The notes beneath the pieces were generated by a model. The model saw nothing but the letters and a program-made list of their open reading frames with translations, had not been told where the DNA came from and made no database searches. Below are positions 8,051 through 17,254 of a DNA stretch of 64,000 nt, piece by piece (positions within the stretch are counted from its first letter, which is position 1; every line of letters begins with the position of its first letter). A program made the position numbers and the translations under genes. Source of the stretch: Flavobacterium sp. J49 (lineage in GTDB: Bacteria > Bacteroidota > Bacteroidia > Flavobacteriales > Flavobacteriaceae); assembly GCF_011742145.1 (NCBI RefSeq), contig NZ_JAAQQU010000104.1:763938-827937 (forward strand). The letters are read 5' to 3'.

Positions 8051-11000
8051 TTATTGGATTACTAACTTTTTGATGGTTTTTAAATGGTTTTCGGTATTAA
8101 TTTCTACCAAGTACACACCTTTTGATAAATCGTTTACATTCAAATTGAAAATCTCGTTTGCATGTACCTTAACCGTTTTAACCGCTTTTCCTAACATATC
8201 ATAGAGTACAACAGTATCAATGGTTTCAGTAGTATTTACCAAACTGATTTGAACATTGTTAGTAGCAGGATTAGGATATAAAATCAAGTTTCCATCCGCA
8301 AAAGTAGTATTGCTTAATGCGTTCAAGAATTTCGTATTAAAGGTATTGGTAACAATAGCCGGATTGGAGTCAAAATAAATCGAGGCATTGTTTGGAATGA
8401 TGTCACCCACTTGGAAGCCCGGATTGGCTTTGATTTTGAATTGCACATAGCCCATACTTCCGTTGACATTAACAAACGAGGATGGAAGATAGATGTTTTT
8501 GAATTCCCATTGCAAATGATTGTCATTTCTGGTCATCGTGTAGTTGTGGCTGGCACTAACCATTCTAACGCTTTCCTGATCTAATTGTGAATCAAGTAAA
8601 TCCTCTATACGAATATCTATCGCACTGGCCGTTCCGTTATTTTGGAATCGGATAGTATAGAACAAATAATCATCAGCAGTAAACTCATTGATTCGAATTT
8701 TGTCTCCATGGGCTTCCATTTTGTCATTTGGATCCCAAGAATTTACAACAATTTGTGAATTAGTATACGAATTGTTAACCAAGTTAATATCACTCGCAAT
8801 AGCTGAAATGGTAGCAGTAGCCGTCAATAAATCATTTAAATTCACTGTAGGGCTTGGAGGAACAGTCATTGTCACTGTGATAATTCTGGTTTCATTTGGC
8901 TGAAGATTGGTAAAATTATAAGTGAATCCATTCGCGTTATTTGTAACTCCGGCCTGACTTACATTGTTTATCGTTACTTGAGAAGGTTTTATAAAAGCAA
9001 CTGTGCCGTCTGAAGCCGCTAGCCCAATATTTTTATAAATTATTCTATTTTGATAAGTTAAGCCAGGTCTTGGCGGACTCAAAGGCGCTATGGAAATACT
9101 TAAGTCAGCATAAGTTTGAGTCAAAGTAACAGGGAAATAAAAAAACTGAGTACCGCTACCCACCGCTATACTTATATCGTTATAAGTTGTTCCGGCAGTA
9201 GTGTAATAGGCTGTGTATTCCGGTTGTAATTCATAACTAAAATCATAAGAATTGCTTGGATTAGTGTCGTATAAAGCAAATTGACCCGATGGAGAATAAC
9301 CACTGATATTTGTTCCGGAATCGTTTTGTTGGTAAATAAATGATCCATTAGAAAACAGAGTTTCTCCGGTATCTCTAATGCCGTTATTGTTATCATCCAC
9401 AAAGGATACTAAAACAATTTTGTCTGCATCAGGGGCACAAGTTACATTAGCAATCCATCCGGGTCTGTTTACACTGTTGTCACTTCTGAATCTGAAGGTC
9501 AAACAGCCATCTGGACTTGAAGAGGTAAAAGGGCCAGGGGGAGTTGTGCCCCAATAGCCGCCTGCTAAACCTCCGGGAACGTTGGCAGCCGGATTTGAAC
9601 TGGCAATTTGAGGCGCATTAATAGAGTTGCCATCAAATACATACAGTGCATCCCAATCCGCTTCCACATCGAAAGTAGTAAATGCAACGGTTACAAGTTC
9701 ACCCGGAATGGTAGGGCATATAACATAAGTATTATCAGAATTATTAGCATAAAGACTATTTGCTCCGCCGTTATCCACAAATTGACCGCCACAAGCCGGA
9801 GGTGAAGATTGGGTGCAAGCAGAAACGCCTACACTCCAAGTACTTGAATCATTGGCAGAACACACCGATCTGGTATAGATGGTGTAACAAGTGTTGGGCG
9901 AAAGCCCGGTGATAACAAAAGGATTTACAGTAGATGCTATAAATCCGGTTGTATTAGCATTTGGGACCGGACTTCCGGCCGGAAGGACAATTATATCCCA
10001 ATTGGTGGCCGAACCGGTTTCAGTCCAACCGGCAACCAGTGAAGTAGGAGTAGCTCCCGAAATTGTTAAAGCAGTTGGTCTTGGACAAGTTGGTGCCGGT
10101 GCACACGTAATGTTAGCAATCCAACCGGTTCTATTTATAGTATTGTCACTTCTGAATCGGAAGGTTAAACAGCCGTCTTGACTTGAAGAAGTAAACGGTC
10201 CCGGAATTGCAGTTCCCCAAAAACCACCGGGCAAACCACCGGGAACATTTCCGGCCGGATTCGTACTCGCTATTTGAGGCATGGCGGTTGAATTTCCGTC
10301 AAAAACGTATAAAGCATCCCAAGTAGCTTCGGTGTTGAATTCGGTAAAAGTAACCGTAACTAAATCTCCCGGATTATCAGGACAAATGGTTGTGGTAACA
10401 TCTGAACTGTTAAGATAGTTGGCATTTGAACCTCCGTTGTCAACAAATAAACCGCCACATACTGTAGGGCCAATTAGGGTTGTAAAAGTTAATGGTCCAG
10501 ACCATTCGCTTATTTCCGTTGCATTACACATGGCTCTGACGTAGGCATTGTAACATGTAGAAGAACTTAAACTTGAAAATGTATAGGAGGTTGTAGTTGC
10601 GTTTGTTCCGGAAGTATTAGCCGTTGGCGGAGCTGACCCACAAGGGACAGCAATGATTTGCCATCCGGTAGCGGTACCCGCTTCTGTCCAAGTTAAAGTT
10701 GTCCCCGAAGCAGTAACATTTGTTGAAGCCAATGAAACGGGTTGAGGACAAGCTGGTGGTGCTGCGCAAGTTACATTGGCTATCCATCCCGCACGGTTTA
10801 CGGCATTGTCACTTCTAAATCGGAAGGTAAGACAACCACTGGCATGCGAAGAGGTAAATGGTCCCGGTAAAGTCGTTCCCCAAAAACCTCCTGCCAGTCC
10901 TCCGGGGACATTGGCGGCTCCGTTAGTACTCGCAATTTGTGGAGCAGTTGTGGAGTCACCGTTAAAAACGTAAAGGGCATCCCAAGTGGCTTCGACATCG

Positions 11001-11203
11001 AAAGCGGTGAAGGTTACGGTAACATTTTCGCCCGTATTGCTTGGGCAAATTGTGACGGTACTATCGGTATTGCTAACATAATTGGCGTTAGGTCCTTCCG
11101 GATCCGTAAACGTTCCGCCGCAGGAAGGGAAATTTTGCGCATAGGAACTTAAAATTGATGCAAAGAACATAGTCCAAAGACTAAAGAGTAGTTTTGTTTT
11201 CAT
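8051..11203 (-). CDS. T9SS-secreted protein with three CUB-like repeats
   Basis: A 1050-residue exported protein. A signal peptide (ends SSYAQ, residue 23) is followed by three near-identical CUB-like units at about residues 28-146, 249-367 and 471-589. Each starts with CGG and contains WDALYVFxG, a PGGLxGGxWGT turn, GPFTSS, CLTFRFRSD and GWIAN. Fibronectin III-like linkers lie between units one and two and between two and three. A long beta-rich stretch with a SFVDDNNNGI segment and a DUF11-like domain (about 700-960) follows. The last 75 residues form a type A T9SS sorting domain (LYPNPATNN ... GVYLVEI ... KKLVIQ), so the protein should cross the outer membrane through the gliding-associated secretion system and be released or surface-attached. 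Function is unknown; adhesion or protein-carbohydrate binding is plausible. It is a single gene with its own -7 box at 11224-11231. Confidence 0.88.
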   Translation of the reverse strand: MKTKLLFSLWTMFFASILSSYAQNFPSCGGTFTDPEGPNANYVSNTDSTVTICPSNTGENVTVTFTAFDVEATWDALYVFNGDSTTAPQIASTNGAANVPGGLAGGFWGTTLPGPFTSSHASGCLTFRFRSDNAVNRAGWIANVTCAAPPACPQPVSLASTNVTASGTTLTWTEAGTATGWQIIAVPCGSAPPTANTSGTNATTTSYTFSSLSSSTCYNAYVRAMCNATEISEWSGPLTFTTLIGPTVCGGLFVDNGGSNANYLNSSDVTTTICPDNPGDLVTVTFTEFNTEATWDALYVFDGNSTAMPQIASTNPAGNVPGGLPGGFWGTAIPGPFTSSSQDGCLTFRFRSDNTINRTGWIANITCAPAPTCPRPTALTISGATPTSLVAGWTETGSATNWDIIVLPAGSPVPNANTTGFIASTVNPFVITGLSPNTCYTIYTRSVCSANDSSTWSVGVSACTQSSPPACGGQFVDNGGANSLYANNSDNTYVICPTIPGELVTVAFTTFDVEADWDALYVFDGNSINAPQIASSNPAANVPGGLAGGYWGTTPPGPFTSSSPDGCLTFRFRSDNSVNRPGWIANVTCAPDADKIVLVSFVDDNNNGIRDTGETLFSNGSFIYQQNDSGTNISGYSPSGQFALYDTNPSNSYDFSYELQPEYTAYYTTAGTTYNDISIAVGSGTQFFYFPVTLTQTYADLSISIAPLSPPRPGLTYQNRIIYKNIGLAASDGTVAFIKPSQVTINNVSQAGVTNNANGFTYNFTNLQPNETRIITVTMTVPPSPTVNLNDLLTATATISAIASDINLVNNSYTNSQIVVNSWDPNDKMEAHGDKIRINEFTADDYLFYTIRFQNNGTASAIDIRIEDLLDSQLDQESVRMVSASHNYTMTRNDNHLQWEFKNIYLPSSFVNVNGSMGYVQFKIKANPGFQVGDIIPNNASIYFDSNPAIVTNTFNTKFLNALSNTTFADGNLILYPNPATNNVQISLVNTTETIDTVVLYDMLGKAVKTVKVHANEIFNLNVNDLSKGVYLVEINTENHLKTIKKLVIQ

Positions 11204-11223
11204 TATTGGTTGGTTTTGACTAC

Positions 11224-11231
11224 CAAATATA
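11224..11231 (-). promoter_or_regulatory. -7 box for the T9SS CUB-repeat protein
   Basis: Minus strand reads TATATTTG, a full -7 match, 20 bp before the start at 11203. No clear TTG upstream. Confidence 0.5.
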
Positions 11232-11267
11232 ACTGATTTTGAATTAAATAGCTAAAAAAGAATAAAA

Positions 11268-12482
11268 TTATTTGGCGATTGTTAGTGCCGCAAGAAACCC
11301 ACTCGTCCAGGCGTTTTGAAAGTTAAATCCGCCCGTAATCGCATCGATATTGACAATTTCCCCGGCAAAAAATAAGTTTTCATGCAACTTGCTTTCCATG
11401 GTTTTAAAGTTGATTTCTCTTAAATCAATGCCACCTGCAGTCACAAATTCTTCCTTAAAAGTACTTTTGCCATTCACCTGAAATTGACCATTGGTGAGTT
11501 GGTTAGCCAAATTCGTCAATTGCATTTTAGTCAAATCGGCCCATTTGGTTTCATCCGAAATGACGGAAGCCAAAACCAAACTTTCCCAAAGTCGATTCGG
11601 AAACTCGAAAGGCGATTTTTTGCTCACCACTTTTTTTGCGTGTTCTTGTTTGAGTTCTTTCAAACTTTCCATGGCTTCGTCAAAAGTAACATCATTGAGC
11701 CAGTTGACTTCTAACACAAATTGGTATTTTTTCTCTGCCAAAATTCTGGCGCCCCAAGCCGAAAGTCTTAAGATTCCCGGTCCACTCATGCCCCAATGGG
11801 TAATCAATAACGGTCCGGAAGCTTCCAATTTTGTGCCTTTGACTTTCACATGGGCAAAAGCCGAAATTCCCATCAAATCTTTGATTCGAGCGTCTTTGAT
11901 ATTAAAAGTAAATAACGATGGAACCGGTGGAATTATTGTGTGATTCATGCTTTCGAGCAATTCCCAAATCTTAGGATTACTGCCGGTAGTCATGACTAAT
12001 TTTTGACAAGAATAAGTCTCGTGGTTGGTTTCTACTTTCCAGTAATTGTCACCATGAAAAAGCGATTGCATACTTTGTCCGGTTAGCACGTCAATTTTTA
12101 GTTTCTGGGTCAAGCCCAAAAAACAGTCGATGATGGTTTGGGAAGAATCCGTAGTGGGAAACATTCTCCCATCGTCTTCTATTTTCAATTCGACGCCGTG
12201 CTTTTCAAACCATTCAATCGTATCGCCTGAACAAAATTGGTGAAACGGACCGCGCAATTCTTTTTCGCCACGCGGATAAAATTTGACCAAATCATTCGGT
12301 ACAAAACAAGCATGTGTTACATTACAACGGCCACCACCCGAAATGCGCACTTTCTCCAATACGGTTTTACCACGCTCCAAAATAGCGACTTTGAGCTTCG
12401 GATTGTTTTCGACAATGTTAATGGCTGTAAAAAAACCTGCCGCACCGCCGCCTACAATGATAATGTCATAGTTTGAGTTCAT
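11268..12482 (-). CDS. NAD(P)/FAD-dependent oxidoreductase, HI0933/BaiN family
   Basis: This 404-residue flavoprotein belongs to the HI0933-like family. The N-terminal dinucleotide-binding fold has GGGAAGFF at residues 11-18, then ILERGK. The family signature RISGGGRCNVTH and a second FAD-contact segment near the C-terminus (FFAGEIVNIDAITGGFNFQNAW) are both intact. It is soluble with no signal peptide. Substrates of this family are mostly unknown; BaiN of gut bacteria acts on bile acids, but that should not be carried over. Its ATG overlaps the stop of the glycerophosphodiesterase gene by 4 bp (ATGA), so it is the last gene of the long minus-strand starch transcript unless an internal promoter exists. 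Confidence 0.88.
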   Translation of the reverse strand: MNSNYDIIIVGGGAAGFFTAINIVENNPKLKVAILERGKTVLEKVRISGGGRCNVTHACFVPNDLVKFYPRGEKELRGPFHQFCSGDTIEWFEKHGVELKIEDDGRMFPTTDSSQTIIDCFLGLTQKLKIDVLTGQSMQSLFHGDNYWKVETNHETYSCQKLVMTTGSNPKIWELLESMNHTIIPPVPSLFTFNIKDARIKDLMGISAFAHVKVKGTKLEASGPLLITHWGMSGPGILRLSAWGARILAEKKYQFVLEVNWLNDVTFDEAMESLKELKQEHAKKVVSKKSPFEFPNRLWESLVLASVISDETKWADLTKMQLTNLANQLTNGQFQVNGKSTFKEEFVTAGGIDLREINFKTMESKLHENLFFAGEIVNIDAITGGFNFQNAWTSGFLAALTIAK

Positions 12483-13126
12483 ATTCGCTCGGGAAAATCA
12501 GTAATGATACCGTCAACGTTTAACGATGTCACAAAGGTAATATCTTCGGGTTCATTTATCGTCCAAGGAAAAATTTTAAATCCTTTTTCTTTGACTTTCT
12601 GAGTTTTTTCAGCCGTCAGCATGTGGTAATAAGGATGAATCGAATAGGCTTTGATGAATTTGGCGAAAGCCAAAGCCAAGTCTAAATCGGTTTCTGTCAA
12701 AACGCCAATTCGGATTTCCTCATCGTGAAACCGGACTTCTTGTAACGCATTCCAATCGAAACTCGAAATTAGGATTTTAGTTTTTTCGAATATGTTTTTA
12801 TCTATCAAATCCAAAACAGCTTGGGTGGCCGAAAACGTTTTGATTTCTACATTGATTTCGCAGCGATTGTCCACTTGTTCGAATACGTCGCGTAATGTTG
12901 GAATCCCTAACTTTTGCAATTCTTTAGCGGAATAATCGGTAACCAAACCCACGCTCGAAGTCGTACGGTCAATGGTTTCATCGTGTATGACCATCGGCAC
13001 TTTATCCAAACTCAATTGTACATCGAGTTCAATCATGTCAACGCCTAAGGCAATGGCTTTTTGGAAGGAAGCCAAAGTGTTTTCGGCTGCATGACCTTTC
13101 GCACCGCGATGACCGATTATGAGCAT
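12479..13126 (-). CDS. Glycerophosphodiester phosphodiesterase
   Basis: This 215-residue TIM-barrel enzyme should hydrolyse glycerophosphodiesters to glycerol-3-phosphate and an alcohol. The family motif IGHRGAKGHAAENTLASF (residues 3-20) supplies catalytic His and Glu, VDMIELDVQL gives metal ligands, and VIHDETIDRTT carries the second His. The C-terminal barrel strands GFKIFPWTIN and GIITDFP are present. It has no signal peptide, so it is cytoplasmic and of the UgpQ-like short type. It starts 2 bp after the amylase gene stop and overlaps the next gene by 4 bp. Its link to starch use is not obvious; it may only share the transcript. Confidence 0.92.
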   Translation of the reverse strand: MLIIGHRGAKGHAAENTLASFQKAIALGVDMIELDVQLSLDKVPMVIHDETIDRTTSSVGLVTDYSAKELQKLGIPTLRDVFEQVDNRCEINVEIKTFSATQAVLDLIDKNIFEKTKILISSFDWNALQEVRFHDEEIRIGVLTETDLDLALAFAKFIKAYSIHPYYHMLTAEKTQKVKEKGFKIFPWTINEPEDITFVTSLNVDGIITDFPERI

Positions 13127-13128
13127 GG

Positions 13129-14802
13129 TTATAATTTTTCCAATAAAACTATCGTAGCATTAGTGTCTAAAGTCACTTTTCCATTTTCAACAGTGGCTTC
13201 TTTGTTCGAATAAGTATCTTTTACTTTGGTTCCGTTAGTAAAAACAGTTCCGACAGAAATTTCTTTTTTCCCTATTGGCAAATCTAATCCTACGACTACT
13301 TGGTCGTTGTAATTGCCTTTGCTGTAAGTTCTGCTAAAGACATAAGGCGATTGCGAAATCATTTGGTGTACTCCGGCGCCAACGGCAGGATGGTTTTTTC
13401 TGAATGTTCCCAAAAGTTGGTAATGCACCAATAATTGGTTTTTGGTTCTGTCTGTTTTCAAATCATTCCAGTTCATAAACGAACGCAAAGTAGCATCGCC
13501 TTGAGTGCCTTCAATTTCAAGAGAACGAGCAGTTTCGTCTCCGTAATACACTTGCGAAATGCCCGGTGCCAACAACAATTTGGTTCCCGATTCAAAGGTT
13601 TTTTCGCGTTTTTTATCAAATGGCCAACCGTCATCGTGCGACGTTACATAGTTCATTACGGTGTTGCCTTTCAAATCATTTTGCAAAATGTTAGAATACT
13701 TAGAGAACAATTCTTCATAGTTCATTTTGGCCTCATTTCTGAAATCGAAATTGATTAATCCGGTGAAACCATTAGCGTAATAATCTACTTTTTTATCCCC
13801 AAAATCATAGAGTCTTTTCGCTCCGATATTGTAACCATACACTTCACCAACGGTAAAGAAACCATTGTTGTCTAATACTTTGGATGGGTTGCTCTTTTTG
13901 AAATCGGCGAAAGCCCTATCGCATACTTTTTTGAAATCGGCCCAAACATCTTCGGTGGTGTGTTTGGCGGTATCGACTCTATATCCGTCAATACCATAAT
14001 CGGTAATGTAATCTGAAAGCCATTTCATGATGTAATATTTCGGAGCTCTCGGATAACCTGTTTTTTTGAAAAAAGCATCCAATTCGGCTACTTCTTGTTC
14101 GTAACGACCTTCTTTCTTCCATTTTTCGACCAACATTGGCGGCAAAGCAACGTTTTCATTGCTCTCGGTTTTCACATCCGGAAGGTTTTCTACTAACGTA
14201 CAATTGATGTAAGTGTCGTAAGACTGGTAAGTACATTTAGGCGACGTTCGTACCCAATCGCTCGGATAAACCGGGTCAAGTTCTGTAACCGGTCCGGTGT
14301 GATTGATTACAGCGTCGAGCATGATTCTGATGCCTTTGGCGTGTGCTTTTTCGACCAATTCTTTTAAATCTTCTTTGGTCCCGTAACTTGGATCAACTGC
14401 TGTCCAATCTTTGGTCCAATAGCCGTGAAAGCCATACGAATTACCCGTGCCTTCATCGACTGAGCCGTGAATTTGCTCTACAACCGGTGTCATCCAAATG
14501 GCGTTGATGCCGAGATTGGTAAAATAGCCTTCGTCTAATTTCTGAATTACACCACGAATATCGCCGCCTTCAAAGCCGCGTAAAACACCGGTGGGTTTAT
14601 TGCGGTTGATGATTTTATCATTGGCCGGATTGCCGTTTTGGAACCTATCGATTAAAAGGAAATACACATTGGCACTTTCCCAAAGGAAAGGCGTTTGTGC
14701 AGCAGTTGGTTGTGTTTTTACCGTTTCTTTGGTGCAATTACAACCCAACAATAGTAGGGCAGCGGAAAGCGTAAGCAGTATATTTTTCATATTAGTATTC
14801 AA
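13129..14802 (-). CDS. Alpha-amylase family GH13 lipoprotein
   Basis: A 557-residue exported glycoside hydrolase of family 13. The signal ends LLLLGC with the lipidated Cys at residue 21 (a second Cys is at 23). GH13 regions are in order: DAVINH (163-168), GYRVDTAKH with nucleophile Asp277, FFTVGEV with acid/base Glu320, and VTSHDD with transition-state Asp390. A C-terminal beta domain follows. It should hydrolyse alpha-1,4-glucan oligomers at the outer membrane or in the periplasm. The start codon overlaps the end of the GH31 gene by 11 bp, indicating coupling. The Met at residue 5 is an alternative start that keeps the signal intact. Exact specificity cannot be read from sequence. Confidence 0.92.
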   Translation of the reverse strand: MNTNMKNILLTLSAALLLLGCNCTKETVKTQPTAAQTPFLWESANVYFLLIDRFQNGNPANDKIINRNKPTGVLRGFEGGDIRGVIQKLDEGYFTNLGINAIWMTPVVEQIHGSVDEGTGNSYGFHGYWTKDWTAVDPSYGTKEDLKELVEKAHAKGIRIMLDAVINHTGPVTELDPVYPSDWVRTSPKCTYQSYDTYINCTLVENLPDVKTESNENVALPPMLVEKWKKEGRYEQEVAELDAFFKKTGYPRAPKYYIMKWLSDYITDYGIDGYRVDTAKHTTEDVWADFKKVCDRAFADFKKSNPSKVLDNNGFFTVGEVYGYNIGAKRLYDFGDKKVDYYANGFTGLINFDFRNEAKMNYEELFSKYSNILQNDLKGNTVMNYVTSHDDGWPFDKKREKTFESGTKLLLAPGISQVYYGDETARSLEIEGTQGDATLRSFMNWNDLKTDRTKNQLLVHYQLLGTFRKNHPAVGAGVHQMISQSPYVFSRTYSKGNYNDQVVVGLDLPIGKKEISVGTVFTNGTKVKDTYSNKEATVENGKVTLDTNATIVLLEKL

Positions 14803-17164
14803 TTTTAATTTCAGGTGTAGTGCCTTTTTTCCAGGTTACCGGAATTAATAGAGGTTCGTTAAAGGTTTTGAAAACCATTTCTTGTCCGTTAACAAAAATG
14901 CGTTTGGCTTTGATGTTATGAATCAATACCGAAACCGTTTTGTCTGTTGCCGTATAGTTTTTTCCAACGGTTGAAGCTAGTTTTATAACCAATTCCTTCC
15001 CATTGTTATTGCTGATGAAATTCAATATTTCGTATTGTCCTTTTTCAAAAGCTTGTGGCGTTTCCCCGTTGTCGTTGTATAATTTCCCTGTTGAGGTTTT
15101 AACCGTTTCATCAAAGTAAAAATGCAAATTGAAGTTGTCCACCGAATATTTTGAAGTGTTTGGAATGGTTTCAATCATCGGAACAAAACTACCGCCGCGA
15201 ACAAATGTCGGAATATGGTCTTCCTCTATTTTTACAAAATCAGATTTTCCTCCAAAATGTTTTTCACCAGTGTAAAATTCAAACCAGTTACTACTTTTTG
15301 GAAAATATATCTCAGAATAAAAAGGTTCTTCTGGGAGTGGTATTGTTATTGGCTTAATCAAAAAAGCATTACCCCAAAGATAGCTTTCCTTTTCGTTGAG
15401 CAATTTTTCATTCGTTGGCTCTTCAAAGAATAACGGACGCATTAACGGTGTTCCTTTTTGGTTGTTTTCAAAAGCCAAAGTGTAGTTGTAAGGCATCAAT
15501 TGGTAGCGCAATTCTACTGCTTTTTTGGCTTTGGCCTTGGTGTGAACATCTTTATAAGTTACTTCCGATGCCACATCTTCTTGAGCATGCGGACGGAAAA
15601 TCGGGTTGAAGACGCCGTATTGTAACCAACGCAAATACAATTCGTTATCGAAATAATCACCGGCAAATCCGCCTAAATCCGAGTGCATATAGGCCATGCC
15701 TTGCATTCCCATTTGCATCGCGATTTCCATTTGGGATTGCAATCCGCCCCAACTCCTGGAAACGTCGCCACTCCAAGGCATCATCCCAAAACGTTGCGAA
15801 CCCGAATAACCGGCGCGCATTAGGATAAATGGTCTTTGGTTTGGAAAATCTCTTTGGTAACCATCGGCGATTAATTTGGCCCAATTATGACCATAAATAT
15901 TGTGGACTTCATCCGCTTTTCCGGCTGCTGTTATCGCTTTGGACGGGAAGACTTCCGGTTCGCCTAAATCGCCCCACATGCCGCCGACACCTTGGTTAAT
16001 TAAGCGTTTGTACACATTCCAAAACCATTGATTGCCTTCCGGTTTAAAAATGTCGACTACACTGGTATTTCCGAAATAAAAATCCCAAGTGGCCGGTTTT
16101 CCTGTTTTATCGGTAACCAATATTTTCTTATCGACAGCTTCTTGCCATTTGGATGAGGTTGTCAGAATGAAAGGTTCGGTGATTAAAATTGTTTTGACGC
16201 CTTTGGTCTTCAAATCGGCTATCATTTTTTCGGGATTCGGAAATTGTTCTTTGTCCCATTCGAGATTGCCCATGGTGCCTTGTACGGTTTTGCCAAACCA
16301 ATACAAATCGAGGATAATTGCATCTACCGGAATGCCGTCGGAGTTGAATCGATTAATCGTTTTTTCGACTTCTTCTTGGGTATGATAGCCAAATCGGCTG
16401 GAGAAATTCCCAAAAGTCCAGCGTGCCGGCATCGGTTGTTTTCCGGTTAAATCGGTATAATTGGCTACTAAATCTTCCCAAGTATCGCCTACGATGACCT
16501 GATAGGTTTTTCTGCCGGAAATGGTTTCGTATTCTAACGTATTGTTTTTTTTACTGTCTAAATCCAAATGACCAATCGCGGCGTTGTCGAAATGCACGGC
16601 GTACAATTTGGAAGACAAAACCAGCGGAATACAGAAGTTCATCAACTCGGCACGGGTTTCATAACCATAATGGGCTCTGTTGTATAAAGCCAAACGATTT
16701 CCACGACGGTTCATGCCTAAAGCTCTTGCACCGCCGCCAAATAATACTTCTGAATTATCGAGATTGAATTGTAAAACTTCGGTGCTGTCCTTTTTGATGT
16801 AGCCGTTTTTTTCAGACAACAAGACTTTGCCTTTATTGGAATAAGTAATTCTAAAAGGCGATTTGTTGATCACAACCGTAATGTCTTTAGTGAAAAGCGA
16901 AATCGAATGGTCTGTTTTGGAAACAGCGGTTTTTATTTTTTCAGGGGTTTTGATTACGGCATGCGAATTGGCATTGAAACTTTCCCCGTTTGGCACAAAA
17001 GAAGTCTCAACAATTTTATCGGAATAAGGTTTGATGCGATAAGTTCCGTCACTGGTTTTTATTTCCAATAGGTTATTTTTCCAGCTATGTGAAAGGTAAT
17101 TTCTATTGGCGTTTTGGGCGAATGAAAATGTGGTAATTAATAATAGTAGTAATAGCTTTTTCAT
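14792..17164 (-). CDS. GH31 alpha-glucosidase, exported
   Basis: A 790-residue family 31 glycoside hydrolase, probably releasing glucose from maltooligosaccharides in the periplasm. A Sec signal (MKKLLLLLLITTFSFAQ) precedes an N-terminal beta-sandwich domain. The catalytic barrel begins near residue 245. Nucleophile Asp399 lies in MWGDLGEPE, and acid/base Asp467 in MPWSGDVSRSW. C-terminal beta domains complete a standard length. It comes after the GH13 gene at 17255-19123, separated by a repeat-bearing gap, and overlaps the next GH13 gene by 11 bp. GH31 also contains xylosidases and transglucosidases; the starch context favours alpha-glucosidase. Confidence 0.92.
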   Translation of the reverse strand: MKKLLLLLLITTFSFAQNANRNYLSHSWKNNLLEIKTSDGTYRIKPYSDKIVETSFVPNGESFNANSHAVIKTPEKIKTAVSKTDHSISLFTKDITVVINKSPFRITYSNKGKVLLSEKNGYIKKDSTEVLQFNLDNSEVLFGGGARALGMNRRGNRLALYNRAHYGYETRAELMNFCIPLVLSSKLYAVHFDNAAIGHLDLDSKKNNTLEYETISGRKTYQVIVGDTWEDLVANYTDLTGKQPMPARWTFGNFSSRFGYHTQEEVEKTINRFNSDGIPVDAIILDLYWFGKTVQGTMGNLEWDKEQFPNPEKMIADLKTKGVKTILITEPFILTTSSKWQEAVDKKILVTDKTGKPATWDFYFGNTSVVDIFKPEGNQWFWNVYKRLINQGVGGMWGDLGEPEVFPSKAITAAGKADEVHNIYGHNWAKLIADGYQRDFPNQRPFILMRAGYSGSQRFGMMPWSGDVSRSWGGLQSQMEIAMQMGMQGMAYMHSDLGGFAGDYFDNELYLRWLQYGVFNPIFRPHAQEDVASEVTYKDVHTKAKAKKAVELRYQLMPYNYTLAFENNQKGTPLMRPLFFEEPTNEKLLNEKESYLWGNAFLIKPITIPLPEEPFYSEIYFPKSSNWFEFYTGEKHFGGKSDFVKIEEDHIPTFVRGGSFVPMIETIPNTSKYSVDNFNLHFYFDETVKTSTGKLYNDNGETPQAFEKGQYEILNFISNNNGKELVIKLASTVGKNYTATDKTVSVLIHNIKAKRIFVNGQEMVFKTFNEPLLIPVTWKKGTTPEIKIEY

Positions 17165-17178
17165 TTTGTTTAATTAAT

Positions 17179-17250
17179 CTCGCAGAGGCACAAAGGCACA
17201 AAGGCACAAAGCATTTTTATTTATTTTGCGTCTCTGCGACTTTGCGAGAC
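17179..17250. repeat. CTCGCAAAGG-family repeat, inverted pair
   Basis: The left arm begins TCTCGCAGAGGCACAAAGG and repeats a GGCACAAA unit. The right arm (17224-17250) is a degenerate inverted copy whose complement begins GTCTCGCAAAGTCGCAGAG. The pair fills the 90-bp gap between the GH13 and GH31 genes and can fold into a long imperfect hairpin. It is the same family as the copies at 19081, 19524 and 19585. Confidence 0.75.
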
Positions 17251-17254
17251 TTAT

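Noticed and set aside
8051..11203. Tandem DNA repeat or mobile element at the CUB-like units
   Set aside because: The repeats are in-frame protein domains about 666 bp apart within one intact gene.
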